The notes under the pieces were generated by a model. That model worked only from the letters and a program-made list of their open reading frames with translations. It was not told the origin of the DNA and ran no database searches. Shown here piece after piece: positions 15,269-24,840 of a stretch of DNA of 64,000 nucleotides. The stretch is from contig CANKUU010000019.1 in assembly GCA_947486785.1 (NCBI GenBank), positions 1 to 64,000 of the forward strand, read 5' to 3'. The first letter of the stretch is position 1. Each line of letters starts with the position of its first letter. A program made the position numbers and the translations under genes. The DNA is from an uncultured Flavobacteriaceae bacterium. GTDB taxonomy: Bacteria > Bacteroidota > Bacteroidia > Flavobacteriales > Flavobacteriaceae.

Positions 15269-17485
15269 TTATATACGATCTACCTTATCCATACCATTTA
15301 TCTGTTTCAACTTTATAATTAATTTTTTAAGGATAACGTTATTTTTAACCACTACTGTTATCGTGCCGATAAAAGTGCCGCTATCAGTAGTGAAATTAAT
15401 ATTACGAATATTTACGTTTAAATTGCTAGAAATCATGGCTGTTATTTCATTTATTAAACCAAGATTGTCTATTCCTGTGAGTTTAATTTCCGCAGTAAAT
15501 TCTTCTTGAGATGAATCTATCCATTTTGCAGGAATAATGCGATAGGCATAATTTGATTGCAGTTGTATAGCATTAGGACAGTTTTTTTTATGCACTTTAA
15601 TACCTTCGTTAATACTCACAAAAGCGAAAACTTCATCACCGGGTATTGGATTACAACACGGAGACATTTTGTACTCTAATTTTTCTTCTTCTTTGCCAAA
15701 AACTATGGTGTCATATTTAGAAGTAATCTCTTCTTTGTTAATGTCATTTGACGCTGTATTTCGACGAATTTTATTTTTGAAAAAAGTGATAAAGGCATTA
15801 CTGTATGATGAGCCAAAATCTTTAAGCATTTGATTGTCAATTGATCCAATGCCAACACGATAAAAAAGATCTAAACTAGTTTTTAGTTTAAAAAAACTTA
15901 CCATTTTGTTTATGGTATCTTCATTTAGTGTAATTTTTTGTGATTTTAATTTTCTACGTAATACTTCTTTACCCTCAAGGGCTATATTTTTCTTTTCTTC
16001 GCGTAATGATGATTTTATTTTTGCACGAGCCCTTGCTGTTGTAGCGTAATCAAGCCAGTTTTGATTTGGTCTTGCTTGATTAGAAGTAATTATTTCAACC
16101 TGATCACCACTTTTTAAAGTTGTGTTTAGTGGCACTAATTTCCCGTTCACCTTTGAACCTCTAGTCCGCATTCCTACTTGAGTATGAATATTAAAGGCGA
16201 AATCTAAAGGAGTAGAAAATTTTGGCAACGATTTAAGTTCTCCTTTTGGGGTAAAAACAAAAATTTCTTTTGCATACAAGTTTAGTTTAAATTCTTCAAC
16301 AAAATCTACCGCATTTGCCGAAGAATTTTCTAAAGCTTCTTGAAGCTTGTTTAACCATAAATCAATACCTTGTTCTTTTTGATTTCCGTGTTTGTATTTA
16401 AAGTGCGCCGCATATCCTTTTTCTGCTATTTCATGCATACGTTCGCTCCTTATTTGTACCTCTACCCATCTACCTTTTGGCCCCATTACTGTAATGTGTA
16501 AGGCTTCATAACCGGTTGATTTTGGCGAAGATATCCAATCGCGGAGTCGTACTGGATTAGGCCTAAAGTTATCTGTTACAATCGAATATATTTTCCAAGC
16601 AAAGAATTTTTCGTTTGCTAGGTTAGATTTATAAATAATTCGAATGGCAAACTTGTCATAAATTTCATCAAAAGCGACGCTTTGGGCTTTCATCTTCTCG
16701 CGAATAGAAAAAATAGATTTCATTCTTCCTTTGATGGTATAATCAAGTTTTTCTTTTTGTAAAGATTTATCAATTATGGCTGAAAACGAATCAATATAAT
16801 TTTTTTGATCTTCTTTTGAGTCTTCAATTTTTTCAAAAATATCAGCATAAACCTCGGGTTCTGTATATTTTAAACTAAGATCTTCTAGTTCAGTTTTTAT
16901 ATTATATAGTCCTATTCGGTGTGCTAATGGCGCATAGATGTAAAGTGTTTCAGATGCGATTTTTACCTGTTTATGTTCGGGCATCGCATCCATAGTTAGC
17001 ATGTTGTGGTAACGGTCTGCAATTTTGATGATAATTACTCGAATATCATCATGTAGGGTAAGTAACATTTTCCTAAAATTCTCCGCTTGTTGCGAAGTAC
17101 TCATATCTTTTTTTAATCCTCCAATTTTGGTAAGTCCATCAACAATTCGAGCAACGGTTTCACCAAACATTCTGTCAATATCGTCTAAGGTGTAGTCGGT
17201 GTCTTCTACGACGTCGTGAAGAAGTGCCGAAGCTATTGAGGTAGCATCAAGCCCTATTTCAGAAGCAACAATTTTAGCAACTGCAATCGGGTGAAATACG
17301 TAGGCTTCACCAGATTTTCTGCGTTGATCTTTATGGGCATCAACAGCTACTTCAAAGGCAGATCGTATCAAAATTCGATCATCATCGGACAAATTTTGAT
17401 AACTTATACGCAGCAGTTCTTTATACTGCTTTGCAATTTCTTTTTTTTCTTCTTCTATCGCTGCTTTTGTCATTGTATTGTACAA
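15269..17485 (-). CDS. rsh: Bifunctional (p)ppGpp synthetase/hydrolase, RelA/SpoT family
   Basis: The 738-residue Rsh protein has an HD hydrolase domain (YVFHPIAVAKIV, then ALLHDVVEDT with the HD pair, about residues 40-190) and a synthetase domain with STGYEALHITVMGP and EVQIRSERMHEIAEKG. A TGS domain (EIFVFTPKGELKSLP) and a C-terminal zinc-finger/ACT region (CCNPIPGDE; LINEITAMISSNLNVNIRN) follow. The HD residues look intact, so both making and breaking of the alarmone are expected. The first ATG gives MYNTMTKAAIEEE; the second Met, four residues on, is an equally good start. It sets the stringent response to starvation. Confidence 0.95.
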   Translation of the reverse strand: MYNTMTKAAIEEEKKEIAKQYKELLRISYQNLSDDDRILIRSAFEVAVDAHKDQRRKSGEAYVFHPIAVAKIVASEIGLDATSIASALLHDVVEDTDYTLDDIDRMFGETVARIVDGLTKIGGLKKDMSTSQQAENFRKMLLTLHDDIRVIIIKIADRYHNMLTMDAMPEHKQVKIASETLYIYAPLAHRIGLYNIKTELEDLSLKYTEPEVYADIFEKIEDSKEDQKNYIDSFSAIIDKSLQKEKLDYTIKGRMKSIFSIREKMKAQSVAFDEIYDKFAIRIIYKSNLANEKFFAWKIYSIVTDNFRPNPVRLRDWISSPKSTGYEALHITVMGPKGRWVEVQIRSERMHEIAEKGYAAHFKYKHGNQKEQGIDLWLNKLQEALENSSANAVDFVEEFKLNLYAKEIFVFTPKGELKSLPKFSTPLDFAFNIHTQVGMRTRGSKVNGKLVPLNTTLKSGDQVEIITSNQARPNQNWLDYATTARARAKIKSSLREEKKNIALEGKEVLRRKLKSQKITLNEDTINKMVSFFKLKTSLDLFYRVGIGSIDNQMLKDFGSSYSNAFITFFKNKIRRNTASNDINKEEITSKYDTIVFGKEEEKLEYKMSPCCNPIPGDEVFAFVSINEGIKVHKKNCPNAIQLQSNYAYRIIPAKWIDSSQEEFTAEIKLTGIDNLGLINEITAMISSNLNVNIRNINFTTDSGTFIGTITVVVKNNVILKKLIIKLKQINGMDKVDRI

Positions 17486-18075
17486 AATACGTCAATCTTA
17501 AAAAGTATACAACAAAAATTACGGCAATAATTTTTTATTTGTTGGGTAGCTCTTATGTGAGAATAATGCAAAAAAAAGAGAGTAGAGGGCGCAGTAAGAT
17601 TTATTGATGGAGGTTTAAAGTTCTTACTTGGCGTTGCAAGTAAATAAAGTGTAGTTTGGTCGCTTGTTTGTAATCATCTAATTGGACTTCTAATTTTATT
17701 AAAATAAAAACTAAACTAGATACAAAAAGTGAGTACGATTTTAATAAAAAAATATTAATGTGCTTTAAAAATTGGACATGCATATTTTATTATCAAAAGA
17801 GCATTTTGTTTCGTAAATTCTTAAATAGCTAAGATATTAGTTAGCCTTTTAATAATAGTTAAGGGTGTCGTTTGTGTAAAATGTGTTTTATTTATTAAAA
17901 TTTAATTCACAGGGTGGTACCAATATAATTAGGTGTTCATTTAAACCTATAAATTAGTTTGTCAGGCGATATTTTTGGTTCATTTTATTCTCCTTTTTTT
18001 GTGATGCTATTTATTCAACAAAAGAATATCAAAGGTTTCACCAAAACTAATAACTAAATCGTAGTAAATTTCGTT
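17486..18075. other. 590-base intergenic stretch without a supported gene
   Basis: The region is A+T-rich. A 60-codon frame on the minus strand (17601-17783, ending VQLDDYKQATKLHFIYLQ and a few more residues) is the only open run. It has an unusual composition for a real start region and no recognisable homology, so I do not call it. No terminator or RNA gene was recognised. Confidence 0.5.
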
Positions 18076-18885
18076 TTATATTTTGCGTTGCCGAACCGCT
18101 TCAAAAATTATTACGGCCGCCGAAACAGATACATTCATAGAGTCTATTTCTCCTTGCATGGGTATAATAATGTTTTGCGTTGCGTTTTTAAGCCATTCTT
18201 CTGAAAGCCCTTTATCTTCTGTTCCTACGACTATTGCCGATGCTTTGGTATAATCAATAGCGGTATATGGGGTTGCTGCGGAAAGAGCTGCGCAATACAA
18301 ATTAAAGTCTCTTTTTTTTAAGAAATTAATAATTTCTTCGGTGCTTCCAAGGCCGATTTGTGTAGTAAAAATACCTCCTACACTTGATCTAATAATGTTT
18401 GGGTTATACATATCGCTTTTGGGGTTTGCAATAAGAATGGCATCTAAATTTGCTGCATCCGCAGTTCGTAATAGTGCCCCAATATTTCCTGGTTTTTCAG
18501 GAGCTTCAGCGATAAGTACTAAAGGGTTTAAATGATTAAATTTAAGTGATTCTAAATAATGATCTTTTGCTTTTACAATAGCAACAACACCCTCCGTTGT
18601 ATGCCTATAGGCCAATTTTTGATAAACTTCTTTGCTTACAGAAATTAGTTCAGGTAAAGTCTTAGATTTGTTTAAATTTGCTAAAATAGTTTCTTTAGAA
18701 ATAATGGCTTCATAAAAGAACAATGTTTCAATGGTATACCCTGCTTTTAAAGCCAAGCTTAATTCTCGTTTTCCCTCCAAAATAAATACGCCATTTTTTT
18801 TACGTTCGCGCGATTTATCTTTGAGTAAAACAACTTTTTTAACCAAAGCGTTTTGTAAGCTACTTATTTCTTTCAAATTAATCAT
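18076..18885 (-). CDS. TrmH/SpoU-family RNA 2'-O-methyltransferase
   Basis: This 269-residue protein has an N-terminal substrate-binding region (FILEGKRELSLALKAGY) and a SPOUT domain with the three knot motifs: PGNIGALLRTADAANLDAI, VGTEDKGLS and IPMQGEIDSMNVSVSAAV. These bind S-adenosylmethionine and methylate ribose on rRNA or tRNA. The target cannot be told from sequence; RlmB-like 23S rRNA methylation is one option. The ATG at 18885 is close to a TACATTTG -7-like element (18892-18899). It is divergent from the DUF6503 gene. Confidence 0.93.
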   Translation of the reverse strand: MINLKEISSLQNALVKKVVLLKDKSRERKKNGVFILEGKRELSLALKAGYTIETLFFYEAIISKETILANLNKSKTLPELISVSKEVYQKLAYRHTTEGVVAIVKAKDHYLESLKFNHLNPLVLIAEAPEKPGNIGALLRTADAANLDAILIANPKSDMYNPNIIRSSVGGIFTTQIGLGSTEEIINFLKKRDFNLYCAALSAATPYTAIDYTKASAIVVGTEDKGLSEEWLKNATQNIIIPMQGEIDSMNVSVSAAVIIFEAVRQRKI

Positions 18886-18947
18886 TAAAACAAATGTAAT
18901 TTAATTAACCTAGTATCGACTTAAGAAAAAACCTAAAAATAATACAT

Positions 18948-19757
18948 ATGAGATTAGCTCTAGTGACACTTTTTACCTGTCTAAGTTATTCATGTAAAGA
19001 TTCTCCTGATAAAACGAAGGGTATGGAGATTATGCCAGAAGAAATGGAAGTAGCGGAAATATCTAGGTATCCGGAGGCATTAGAAAAAGTTTTTGATGCT
19101 CACGGAGGACTTTCGGCATGGAAAGATAAAAGAACTTTGATTTTTGAAATTGTGAAGCCAGCTGGCAACGAAAAACATACAATTGATTTGTTGTCGAGAG
19201 ATGAAAAAATTGAAATGCCAGATGTTACAATGGGCTCAGATCGCGGAGATGTTTGGCTCTTAGATGATAAAAAAGTGTATCAGGGAGATGCGGTTTTTTA
19301 TCATAATCTCATGTTTTATTTTTATGCTATGCCTTTTGTTGTGGCCGATAAAGGTGTTAAGTATTCCGAGGCAGAAGTTTTAGATTTTGAAGGCATATCA
19401 TACCCGGGTATTCGAATAAGCTATGATAACGGAGTAGGCGTGTCTTCAAAAGATGAATATTTTATTCACTACAACCCAAAAACTTTTTTAATGGAGTGGT
19501 TAGGTTATACCGTAACTTATGGTACAAAGGAAGCTTCCGATAATGTGAGATGGATTCGTTACAATGATTTAATGTCGGTCGAAGGCTTGCAGTTGCCAAA
19601 ATCTTTAACCTGGTATACCTATGAAGGTAGAAAGCTTCTCAAAGGTAAAAAACCATTAGCGTTTAAAAATGTTAGGTTAAGTGAATCTAGTATGTCAAAA
19701 GAATTTTATCGACAACCACAAGGAGCATTGTTGGTTGAGGTTAAAGCAGCAAAATAA
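18948..19757 (+). CDS. DUF6503 family lipoprotein
   Basis: This 269-residue protein begins with a lipoprotein signal (MRLALVTLFTCLSYSCKDS, lipobox Cys at 16). The body has features I recall for DUF6503: a DAHGGLSAWKDKRTLIFEI start, the GDVWLLDDKKVYQG segment and the aromatic FYHNLMFYFYAMPFVVADKG. The family is common in Flavobacteriia and has no known function. It is probably periplasmic and anchored to a membrane. It lies between the divergent methyltransferase gene and the molybdoenzyme operon, with a terminator at 19929-19959 between it and the latter. Confidence 0.72.
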   Translation: MRLALVTLFTCLSYSCKDSPDKTKGMEIMPEEMEVAEISRYPEALEKVFDAHGGLSAWKDKRTLIFEIVKPAGNEKHTIDLLSRDEKIEMPDVTMGSDRGDVWLLDDKKVYQGDAVFYHNLMFYFYAMPFVVADKGVKYSEAEVLDFEGISYPGIRISYDNGVGVSSKDEYFIHYNPKTFLMEWLGYTVTYGTKEASDNVRWIRYNDLMSVEGLQLPKSLTWYTYEGRKLLKGKKPLAFKNVRLSESSMSKEFYRQPQGALLVEVKAAK

Positions 19758-19928
19758 TAACCAAATGCCTATTTATTAAAGTAACTTCGGTTGTTTTTAA
19801 GACCGCCATTACTTTTGTTTCTAATACAAATAGTAGTATTTAACTTTATGTTGCGTTTAAATTTTGTTAGTTAAAAGACTAAAAAGCACCAAACAAAAAA
19901 AGCAACTATTATATTTTTCCGTAAATTA

Positions 19929-19959
19929 GAAGCCCTTGTATTCCACGAGGGCTTTTTTT
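19929..19959 (+). terminator. Intrinsic terminator before the molybdoenzyme operon
   Basis: AGCCCTTG and CGAGGGCT pair (one G-T) around a 7-base loop, followed by TTTTTTTA. It is about 170 bases past the DUF6503 stop, so it ends either a long 3' untranslated region or an unrecognised small RNA beginning after about 19800. Confidence 0.75.
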
Positions 19960-20018
19960 ATTGATTTCTACATACATCAAATAAGAAATAAACTCGTTTA
20001 ACCATCAAAATTTAAATA

Positions 20019-20519
20019 ATGCCGAAATACAAATTAAAAATTAATGGCAGTATGCAGAGCTTTGAAGCAGCAGAGGATACTCCTTTACTTTGGGCTTTAC
20101 GCGATCAGTTAAATTTGGTTGGTGCCAAGTATGGGTGTGGAATTGGTCAGTGTGGTGCCTGCACCGTTCATGTAAACGGTATCGCTACTCGAAGTTGCCA
20201 ATTGAAAGTTTCGCAGCTCGATAATAAAGAAATAACGACTATTGAAGGTCTATCAAAAGACGGTTCTCATCCGGTACAAAAAGCTTGGAAAGAAGTTGAT
20301 GTGCCGCAATGTGGTTACTGTCAGGCAGGACAAATAATGACTGCTGCGGCATTTTTAGATCAAAACTCTAATCCAACCGAGCAAGAAATTAAAAACGCTA
20401 TGCATGGTAATATATGTCGTTGTGCAGCCTATAATCGTATACAGAAAGCGGTTGCTCTTGCAGTAGACCCAAATCTTGCGAATGTTGTTGATAGGAAATC
20501 TGAAAATACACAAGCCTAA
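20019..20519 (+). CDS. (2Fe-2S) subunit of a xanthine-dehydrogenase-family molybdoenzyme
   Basis: This 166-residue electron-transfer subunit has two [2Fe-2S] clusters: the plant-type site with Cys 40, 45, 48 and 60 (GCGIGQCGACTVHVNG) and the helical site with Cys 98, 101, 133 and 135 (CGYCQAG; CRC). All eight Cys are present. There is no signal peptide, so it would have to leave the cytoplasm bound to the Tat-type large subunit encoded 10 bases downstream. Similar small subunits are annotated as isoquinoline 1-oxidoreductase alpha subunits, but the substrate here is not known. It is the first gene of the plus-strand cofactor operon. Confidence 0.94.
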   Translation: MPKYKLKINGSMQSFEAAEDTPLLWALRDQLNLVGAKYGCGIGQCGACTVHVNGIATRSCQLKVSQLDNKEITTIEGLSKDGSHPVQKAWKEVDVPQCGYCQAGQIMTAAAFLDQNSNPTEQEIKNAMHGNICRCAAYNRIQKAVALAVDPNLANVVDRKSENTQA

Positions 20520-20529
20520 AATTAAAAAT

Positions 20530-22800
20530 ATGCCCACCAAAATATCTTCAAAATTTAGTCGACGTTCTTTTCTACGAACGTCTTCACTAGCTAGTGGCGG
20601 AATGCTAATTGGCTTCAATTTTTTTTCGTCTTGTAAGGATAGTGTAAAAATGCCAGATGATATTTCAAAACTTAACTACAACGATTTTAACGCTTTTATA
20701 AAAATTGCGAATAATGGTATGGTCACCATATTTTCTCCTAACCCTGAAATTGGTCAAGGTGTAAAAACTTCTATGCCGATGATTATAGCAGAGGAGCTCG
20801 ATGTACCTTGGGAGAATGTTAATGTAGTACAAGGTGTTTTAGACACTTCTAATTATACGCGTCAAGTTGCTGGCGGAAGTCAATCTATAAGATTTGGTTG
20901 GGATGCTTTACGCCAAACAGGCGCTTCTGCCCGTGAAATATTGGTAAATGCCGCAGCCACACGGTGGGGAGTTAAGCCCTCTGAATGTGATGTGAAAAAC
21001 GGAGTTATTAGTAATGCTAAAGGTGAAACTTTGGGCTACGGAGATGTTGTAAACGAGGCGGCTATCTTAGAGAATGAAAGAGCAATACAATTTGCTAAAT
21101 TAACCAAAGAGGAACAATCTGCTGAAAATGAGGAGGTATTAAGGTTAAAAAAACCTGAAGAATATACCCTTATTGGTAAAGATATTGGCAATGTAGATAT
21201 CGACAAAATAATCACAGGAAAACCCCTATTTGGGTTAGATTTTAAATCAGAGGGTATGGTTTATGCTTGTGTTTTAAGACCACCTGCTTTTGGGCAAATA
21301 CTCGAGTATTACGACGAAACCGCTGCTAAAGAAGTTACAGATGTTATAGATGTTTTTAAAATTGGAGACAAGGCTAAAGCGATGCTGGCTAAAGAAGATG
21401 TGAACTGGACTGTAAAGTTGCCAGAAACTGATAAAATTGTTGTTATAGCAAAGAATACTTGGGCAGCAATAAAAGGAAAAAATGCACTTAAAGCAAAATG
21501 GAAACAAGTTTCTAAAGCTGAAAATTCAGAGGAGCAAGACGAAAAAATGTTAACACTTTTAAATGGTAATAAGTTTACAAACCTTAGAAAAGATGGTGAT
21601 GTGGTAAAGGCTTTTAAGCAGGCCGATAAAGTTATAGAGAGGGTGTTTGAATCTCCATTTTTGCCACATAATTGTATGGAGCCTATGAATTTTTATGCCA
21701 ACGTTACTCCTGAACGAATTCATCTAGTAGGCCCCGTTCAGACACCTGCCGATGCAGCTGCTACCGTGGCATCAATGCTTGGGCGCGAGATGAGCGAGGT
21801 TCATTTAGAAATGACCCGTATGGGTGGTGGTTTTGGACGTCGTTTATATGGTGATTTTGTTTATGAAGCAGCAGAGATTTCTCATACCATTAAAAAGCCT
21901 ATAAAAATGATTTCTTCAAGAGAAGATGATATGACGACGGGCATCTATAGACCTGCAATAAAATATAAAATTGCAGCATCAATTAAAGATAATACGATTA
22001 CAGGGTACCATTTAAAAGAAGTTGCTATTGGAGGCAATATGTATGGCTTAATACCAAATTTTTTTCCAGCTGGTGCTATTTCTAATTATCAAGTTGATGT
22101 AGCTAAATTAGATAGTAATATAACTGTAGGTGCATGGCGCGCTCCTTTTACAAATTTTCTTGCTTTTGCTGAACAAAGTTTTTTAGATGAACTCGCAGAA
22201 GAAATTGGAAAAGATGCGGTTCAGCTGCGATTAGATTTACTGCAAAAGGTAAAAGGAACAACAGATGAACGCATTCAATATTCACCCGAAAGGATGGAAG
22301 AGGTTATTCATCTTGCAGTAGAAAAATCGGGGTATAGAACACCAAAAGAGGACGTGTTTCAAGGGTTTTGCGCATATTATTGCCACAATACCCATGTTGC
22401 AGAAGTTGCCGATGTTGTAATCGAAAGCGGTATGCCCGTAGTAAAAAAAGTAACCGTAGCCGTTGATTGTGGTATTGTAGTTAACCCTTTAGGGGCTTTA
22501 AATCAAATAGAAGGCGGTGTTATAGACGGCGTAGGTCATGCGATGTATGGTGATTTTAAATTTAAAGAAGGTAAACCAAGCAGTAACAATTATAATACCT
22601 ACCGATTGATTCGAAACGGAGAAGCACCTAAAGTTGAAACTCATTTTGTGAAAAATACTAAAAGGCCGACCGGATTAGGAGAGCCAACATTACCCCCTGC
22701 AGGTGCGGCAGTTGCGATTGCATTAAAAAAAGCAACCGGAAAACGATTTTATAAACAACCTTTTTCTACTAATCTAGCATCTCAATCAATAATCGGGTAA
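20530..22800 (+). CDS. Molybdopterin-binding large subunit, xanthine dehydrogenase family, Tat lipoprotein-like
   Basis: This 756-residue catalytic subunit is taken from the ATG at 20530; an in-frame ATG at 20476 overlaps the small subunit. The chosen start puts a twin-arginine signal at the N-terminus (FSRRSFLRTSSLASG), followed by a possible lipobox (FNFFSSCKDS). The protein is thus probably folded in the cytoplasm, exported by Tat and lipidated. Cofactor-binding motifs include GQGVKTSMPMIIAEELDV, TRMGGGFGRRLYGDF and the C-terminal GLGEPTLPPAGAA, whose Glu is the general base of this enzyme family. Such exported forms oxidise aldehydes or N-heterocycles. There is no FAD subunit gene nearby, so electrons probably go to a cytochrome or quinone. 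Confidence 0.92.
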   Translation: MPTKISSKFSRRSFLRTSSLASGGMLIGFNFFSSCKDSVKMPDDISKLNYNDFNAFIKIANNGMVTIFSPNPEIGQGVKTSMPMIIAEELDVPWENVNVVQGVLDTSNYTRQVAGGSQSIRFGWDALRQTGASAREILVNAAATRWGVKPSECDVKNGVISNAKGETLGYGDVVNEAAILENERAIQFAKLTKEEQSAENEEVLRLKKPEEYTLIGKDIGNVDIDKIITGKPLFGLDFKSEGMVYACVLRPPAFGQILEYYDETAAKEVTDVIDVFKIGDKAKAMLAKEDVNWTVKLPETDKIVVIAKNTWAAIKGKNALKAKWKQVSKAENSEEQDEKMLTLLNGNKFTNLRKDGDVVKAFKQADKVIERVFESPFLPHNCMEPMNFYANVTPERIHLVGPVQTPADAAATVASMLGREMSEVHLEMTRMGGGFGRRLYGDFVYEAAEISHTIKKPIKMISSREDDMTTGIYRPAIKYKIAASIKDNTITGYHLKEVAIGGNMYGLIPNFFPAGAISNYQVDVAKLDSNITVGAWRAPFTNFLAFAEQSFLDELAEEIGKDAVQLRLDLLQKVKGTTDERIQYSPERMEEVIHLAVEKSGYRTPKEDVFQGFCAYYCHNTHVAEVADVVIESGMPVVKKVTVAVDCGIVVNPLGALNQIEGGVIDGVGHAMYGDFKFKEGKPSSNNYNTYRLIRNGEAPKVETHFVKNTKRPTGLGEPTLPPAGAAVAIALKKATGKRFYKQPFSTNLASQSIIG

Positions 22801-22804
22801 GCCT

Positions 22805-23047
22805 ATGAATATTTTACTTTTCGGAATTGCAAAAGATATCGTTGGGCAATCGCAGCTTTATTTTTCTGAAGGCGAAGATGCACCAAGTACGGTTTTAGAA
22901 TTAAAAAAGAAGATTTCAGAAAAATACCCTGAATTTAGGAAATTAACTTCACTAGCTATTGCAGTTAATAGCGAATATGCAGAAGATCATGTATCTTTGA
23001 ATGGGTTTGACGAAATAGCTGTTATACCCCCTGTAAGTGGTGGCTAA
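22805..23047 (+). CDS. moaD: Molybdopterin synthase small subunit MoaD
   Basis: This 80-residue ubiquitin-fold protein ends in VIPPVSGG. The terminal Gly-Gly is adenylylated by MoeB and then carries the thiocarboxylate sulfur used to make the dithiolene. Its stop overlaps the first base of moaE (23047), so the two synthase subunits are translationally coupled. It begins 4 bases after the molybdoenzyme large subunit. Confidence 0.93.
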   Translation: MNILLFGIAKDIVGQSQLYFSEGEDAPSTVLELKKKISEKYPEFRKLTSLAIAVNSEYAEDHVSLNGFDEIAVIPPVSGG

Positions 23048-23466
23048 TGCAAAATAAAATAATTGAAATAGTTGATAGTATTAATACCTCTCAAGTGTTT
23101 TCAGAACTTTCTGATGCGCAAAGTGGAGGCATTTGTGTTTTTATAGGAACTGTTCGAGAATTTACACAAGGTGAGGCGGTTGTTTCTCTAGAATTTGAGA
23201 CTTACAAAAAAATGGCCTTAAAAGAGATGGACAAAATTGCTGTTGAGGCTACTGAAAAATGGAATTTAAATAAAGTAATTATCCGACATGCAGTTGGTTT
23301 AAAAGTTATTGAAGATCCGGTTGTTGTAGTTGGGGCATCATCAGCACATCGAGATGCCTGTTTTGAAGCTTGTCGTTACTTAATTGATTCTTTAAAAGAA
23401 ACGGTTCCTATTTGGAAAAAAGAACGTTTTGAGAATAAACAGGTATGGGTTTCAGCGCATCCCTAG
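23047..23466 (+). CDS. moaE: Molybdopterin synthase large subunit MoaE
   Basis: This 139-residue subunit turns cyclic pyranopterin monophosphate into molybdopterin together with MoaD. Family motifs are GGICVFIGTVRE at the N-terminus, SAHRDACFEACRYLIDSLKE in the middle and PIWKKERF, whose Lys residues line the active site. Length is normal. It shares one base with moaD. A 184-base gap without a gene separates it from moaC. Confidence 0.95.
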   Translation: MQNKIIEIVDSINTSQVFSELSDAQSGGICVFIGTVREFTQGEAVVSLEFETYKKMALKEMDKIAVEATEKWNLNKVIIRHAVGLKVIEDPVVVVGASSAHRDACFEACRYLIDSLKETVPIWKKERFENKQVWVSAHP

Positions 23467-23650
23467 CTAATTAATGCTTTAGCTGTTACGAACTAAAAAC
23501 CTTTTCGTTCAAAGAAAACAAAGCCTCTAAATACTTTTATGCATCGTATCAATTAAACATTATATTACGTATATAGTTTATTAATCTAATAATCAAATTA
23601 ATATTACCAATAACCTGAATCAAAACTTAAAACCTAATAGGCAACTAAAA

Positions 23651-24124
23651 ATGAATAATAAACTTTCACACATAGACGAATCAGGTAATGCTTCCATGGT
23701 AGATGTCTCTAGCAAGAAAACTACAGCAAGAATGGCAAGAGCATCAGGTAAGGTGGTTTTTCCAGCTGAGGTTTTTAAAACACTAAGTCAACAAGATTTT
23801 TTAAATCATAAAGGTAGTATCATTCATACCGCTGTTATTGCAGGTATTCAAGCGGTTAAAAAGACATCAGAACTAATTCCGCTTTGTCATCAAATAAATT
23901 TAACTAAAATACAAATTGATATAACACCTCTAGACCAAGCTTTACAAATTGATTGTACTGTAAAATGTAAAGAGCAAACGGGTGTTGAAATGGAAGCTTT
24001 AACAGGAGTTTCGGTAAGTGCTTTAACAATTTATGATATGTGTAAAGCACTTTCACACTTTATAGAAATAGTAGATATTAAATTGGATCAAAAAACAGGA
24101 GGAAAGAATGACTTTAAACGCTAA
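23651..24124 (+). CDS. moaC: Cyclic pyranopterin monophosphate synthase MoaC
   Basis: MoaC acts on the product of MoaA to close the cyclic phosphate and pyran rings of the cofactor precursor. The 157-residue protein has the MVDVSSKKTTARMARASG start, the LIPLCHQI motif with the conserved Cys-His, and EMEALTGVSVSALTIYDMCK. All three are hallmarks of the family. The gene overlaps mobA by 17 bases. Confidence 0.96.
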   Translation: MNNKLSHIDESGNASMVDVSSKKTTARMARASGKVVFPAEVFKTLSQQDFLNHKGSIIHTAVIAGIQAVKKTSELIPLCHQINLTKIQIDITPLDQALQIDCTVKCKEQTGVEMEALTGVSVSALTIYDMCKALSHFIEIVDIKLDQKTGGKNDFKR

Positions 24125-24698
24125 GCTTTATGGGTTGATATTATCTGGCGGAAAAAGTAGCCGTATGGGTTCGGATAAAGGATTGATTGAATATCACGGT
24201 GTTCCGCAACGAACATATTTATATAATTTGTTGCAGCAAGTTTGCGATGAAGCCTTTATTAGCCTTCGCAAAGACCAGGTTTTAGATCTGCCACCGAATA
24301 TGAAAGCAATTGTTGACTTAAATGAATACAAAGGACCTTACAACGGACTATTATCTGCTCATAAACAGTACCCACAGGTCGCATGGTTGGTACTAGCATG
24401 TGATCTTCCGCTAATTAATCTCGCCGCCCTTCAAGAATTAGTATTGGCTCGAAACAAAAGTAAAATGGCTACCGCTTTTGCCTTAAAAGAGAACCCTCTG
24501 CCAGAGCCTTTGTGTGCTATTTGGGAAGCTTCTGCTTTGAATAATTCAATAAGCTATTTAAAGAGTGGAGCTGGTAGCTGCCCACGTAAGTTTTTAATTA
24601 ATAACGAAACTGAATTGGTGTTTTCTGCACATGATCATGTATTGCTTAATGCAAATTCTAAAGATGAATATCAAGAGGCACTAAAACGATTAGCTTAA
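24108..24698 (+). CDS. mobA: Molybdenum cofactor guanylyltransferase MobA-like
   Basis: This 196-residue nucleotidyltransferase has the signature LILSGGKSSRMGSDKGL near the N-terminus and the metal-binding LACDLPL in the middle. MobA transfers GMP from GTP to molybdopterin. Xanthine-dehydrogenase-family enzymes often carry the mononucleotide or the cytosine dinucleotide form, so a MocA-type (CTP) role is possible; sequence alone does not decide. The start lies inside moaC, where an AGGAGG happens to be coded by moaC codons. Confidence 0.88.
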   Translation: MTLNAKLYGLILSGGKSSRMGSDKGLIEYHGVPQRTYLYNLLQQVCDEAFISLRKDQVLDLPPNMKAIVDLNEYKGPYNGLLSAHKQYPQVAWLVLACDLPLINLAALQELVLARNKSKMATAFALKENPLPEPLCAIWEASALNNSISYLKSGAGSCPRKFLINNETELVFSAHDHVLLNANSKDEYQEALKRLA

Positions 24699-24840
24699 GT
24701 TTAATATGTTATTTAATGGCTCAAATAATGATGTAATACTTAGAAGAGGGCAAAGTGCTACTTTGCAATAGCTGATGAAGGGTAAAACGTATAGAAATAG
24801 ATAGTTTTGTATTTGATAAAAAGATTTTAAACCATTACGA

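Noticed and set aside
17601-17783. 60-codon minus-strand frame in the gap between the (p)ppGpp synthetase and TrmH-type genes
   Set aside because: A+T-rich composition, no start context, no recognisable domain, and alone in a long non-coding stretch; not better than chance.
18908-18924. ACCTAGTAT(C/T)GACTTAA occurs here and at 30581-30597, both upstream of plus-strand genes
   Set aside because: A 17-base match with one mismatch is expected many times by chance in 64 kb of A+T-rich DNA, and its distance to the starts differs (24 versus 3 bases).
20476-20529. Earlier in-frame ATG for the molybdoenzyme large subunit
   Set aside because: It would overlap the small subunit gene and push the twin-arginine signal 18 residues inward; the ATG at 20530 gives a proper Tat signal.
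24097-24107. AGGAGG before the mobA start as a Shine-Dalgarno sequence
   Set aside because: It is formed by Gly-Gly codons at the end of moaC, and this group hardly uses such signals, so it is probably incidental.
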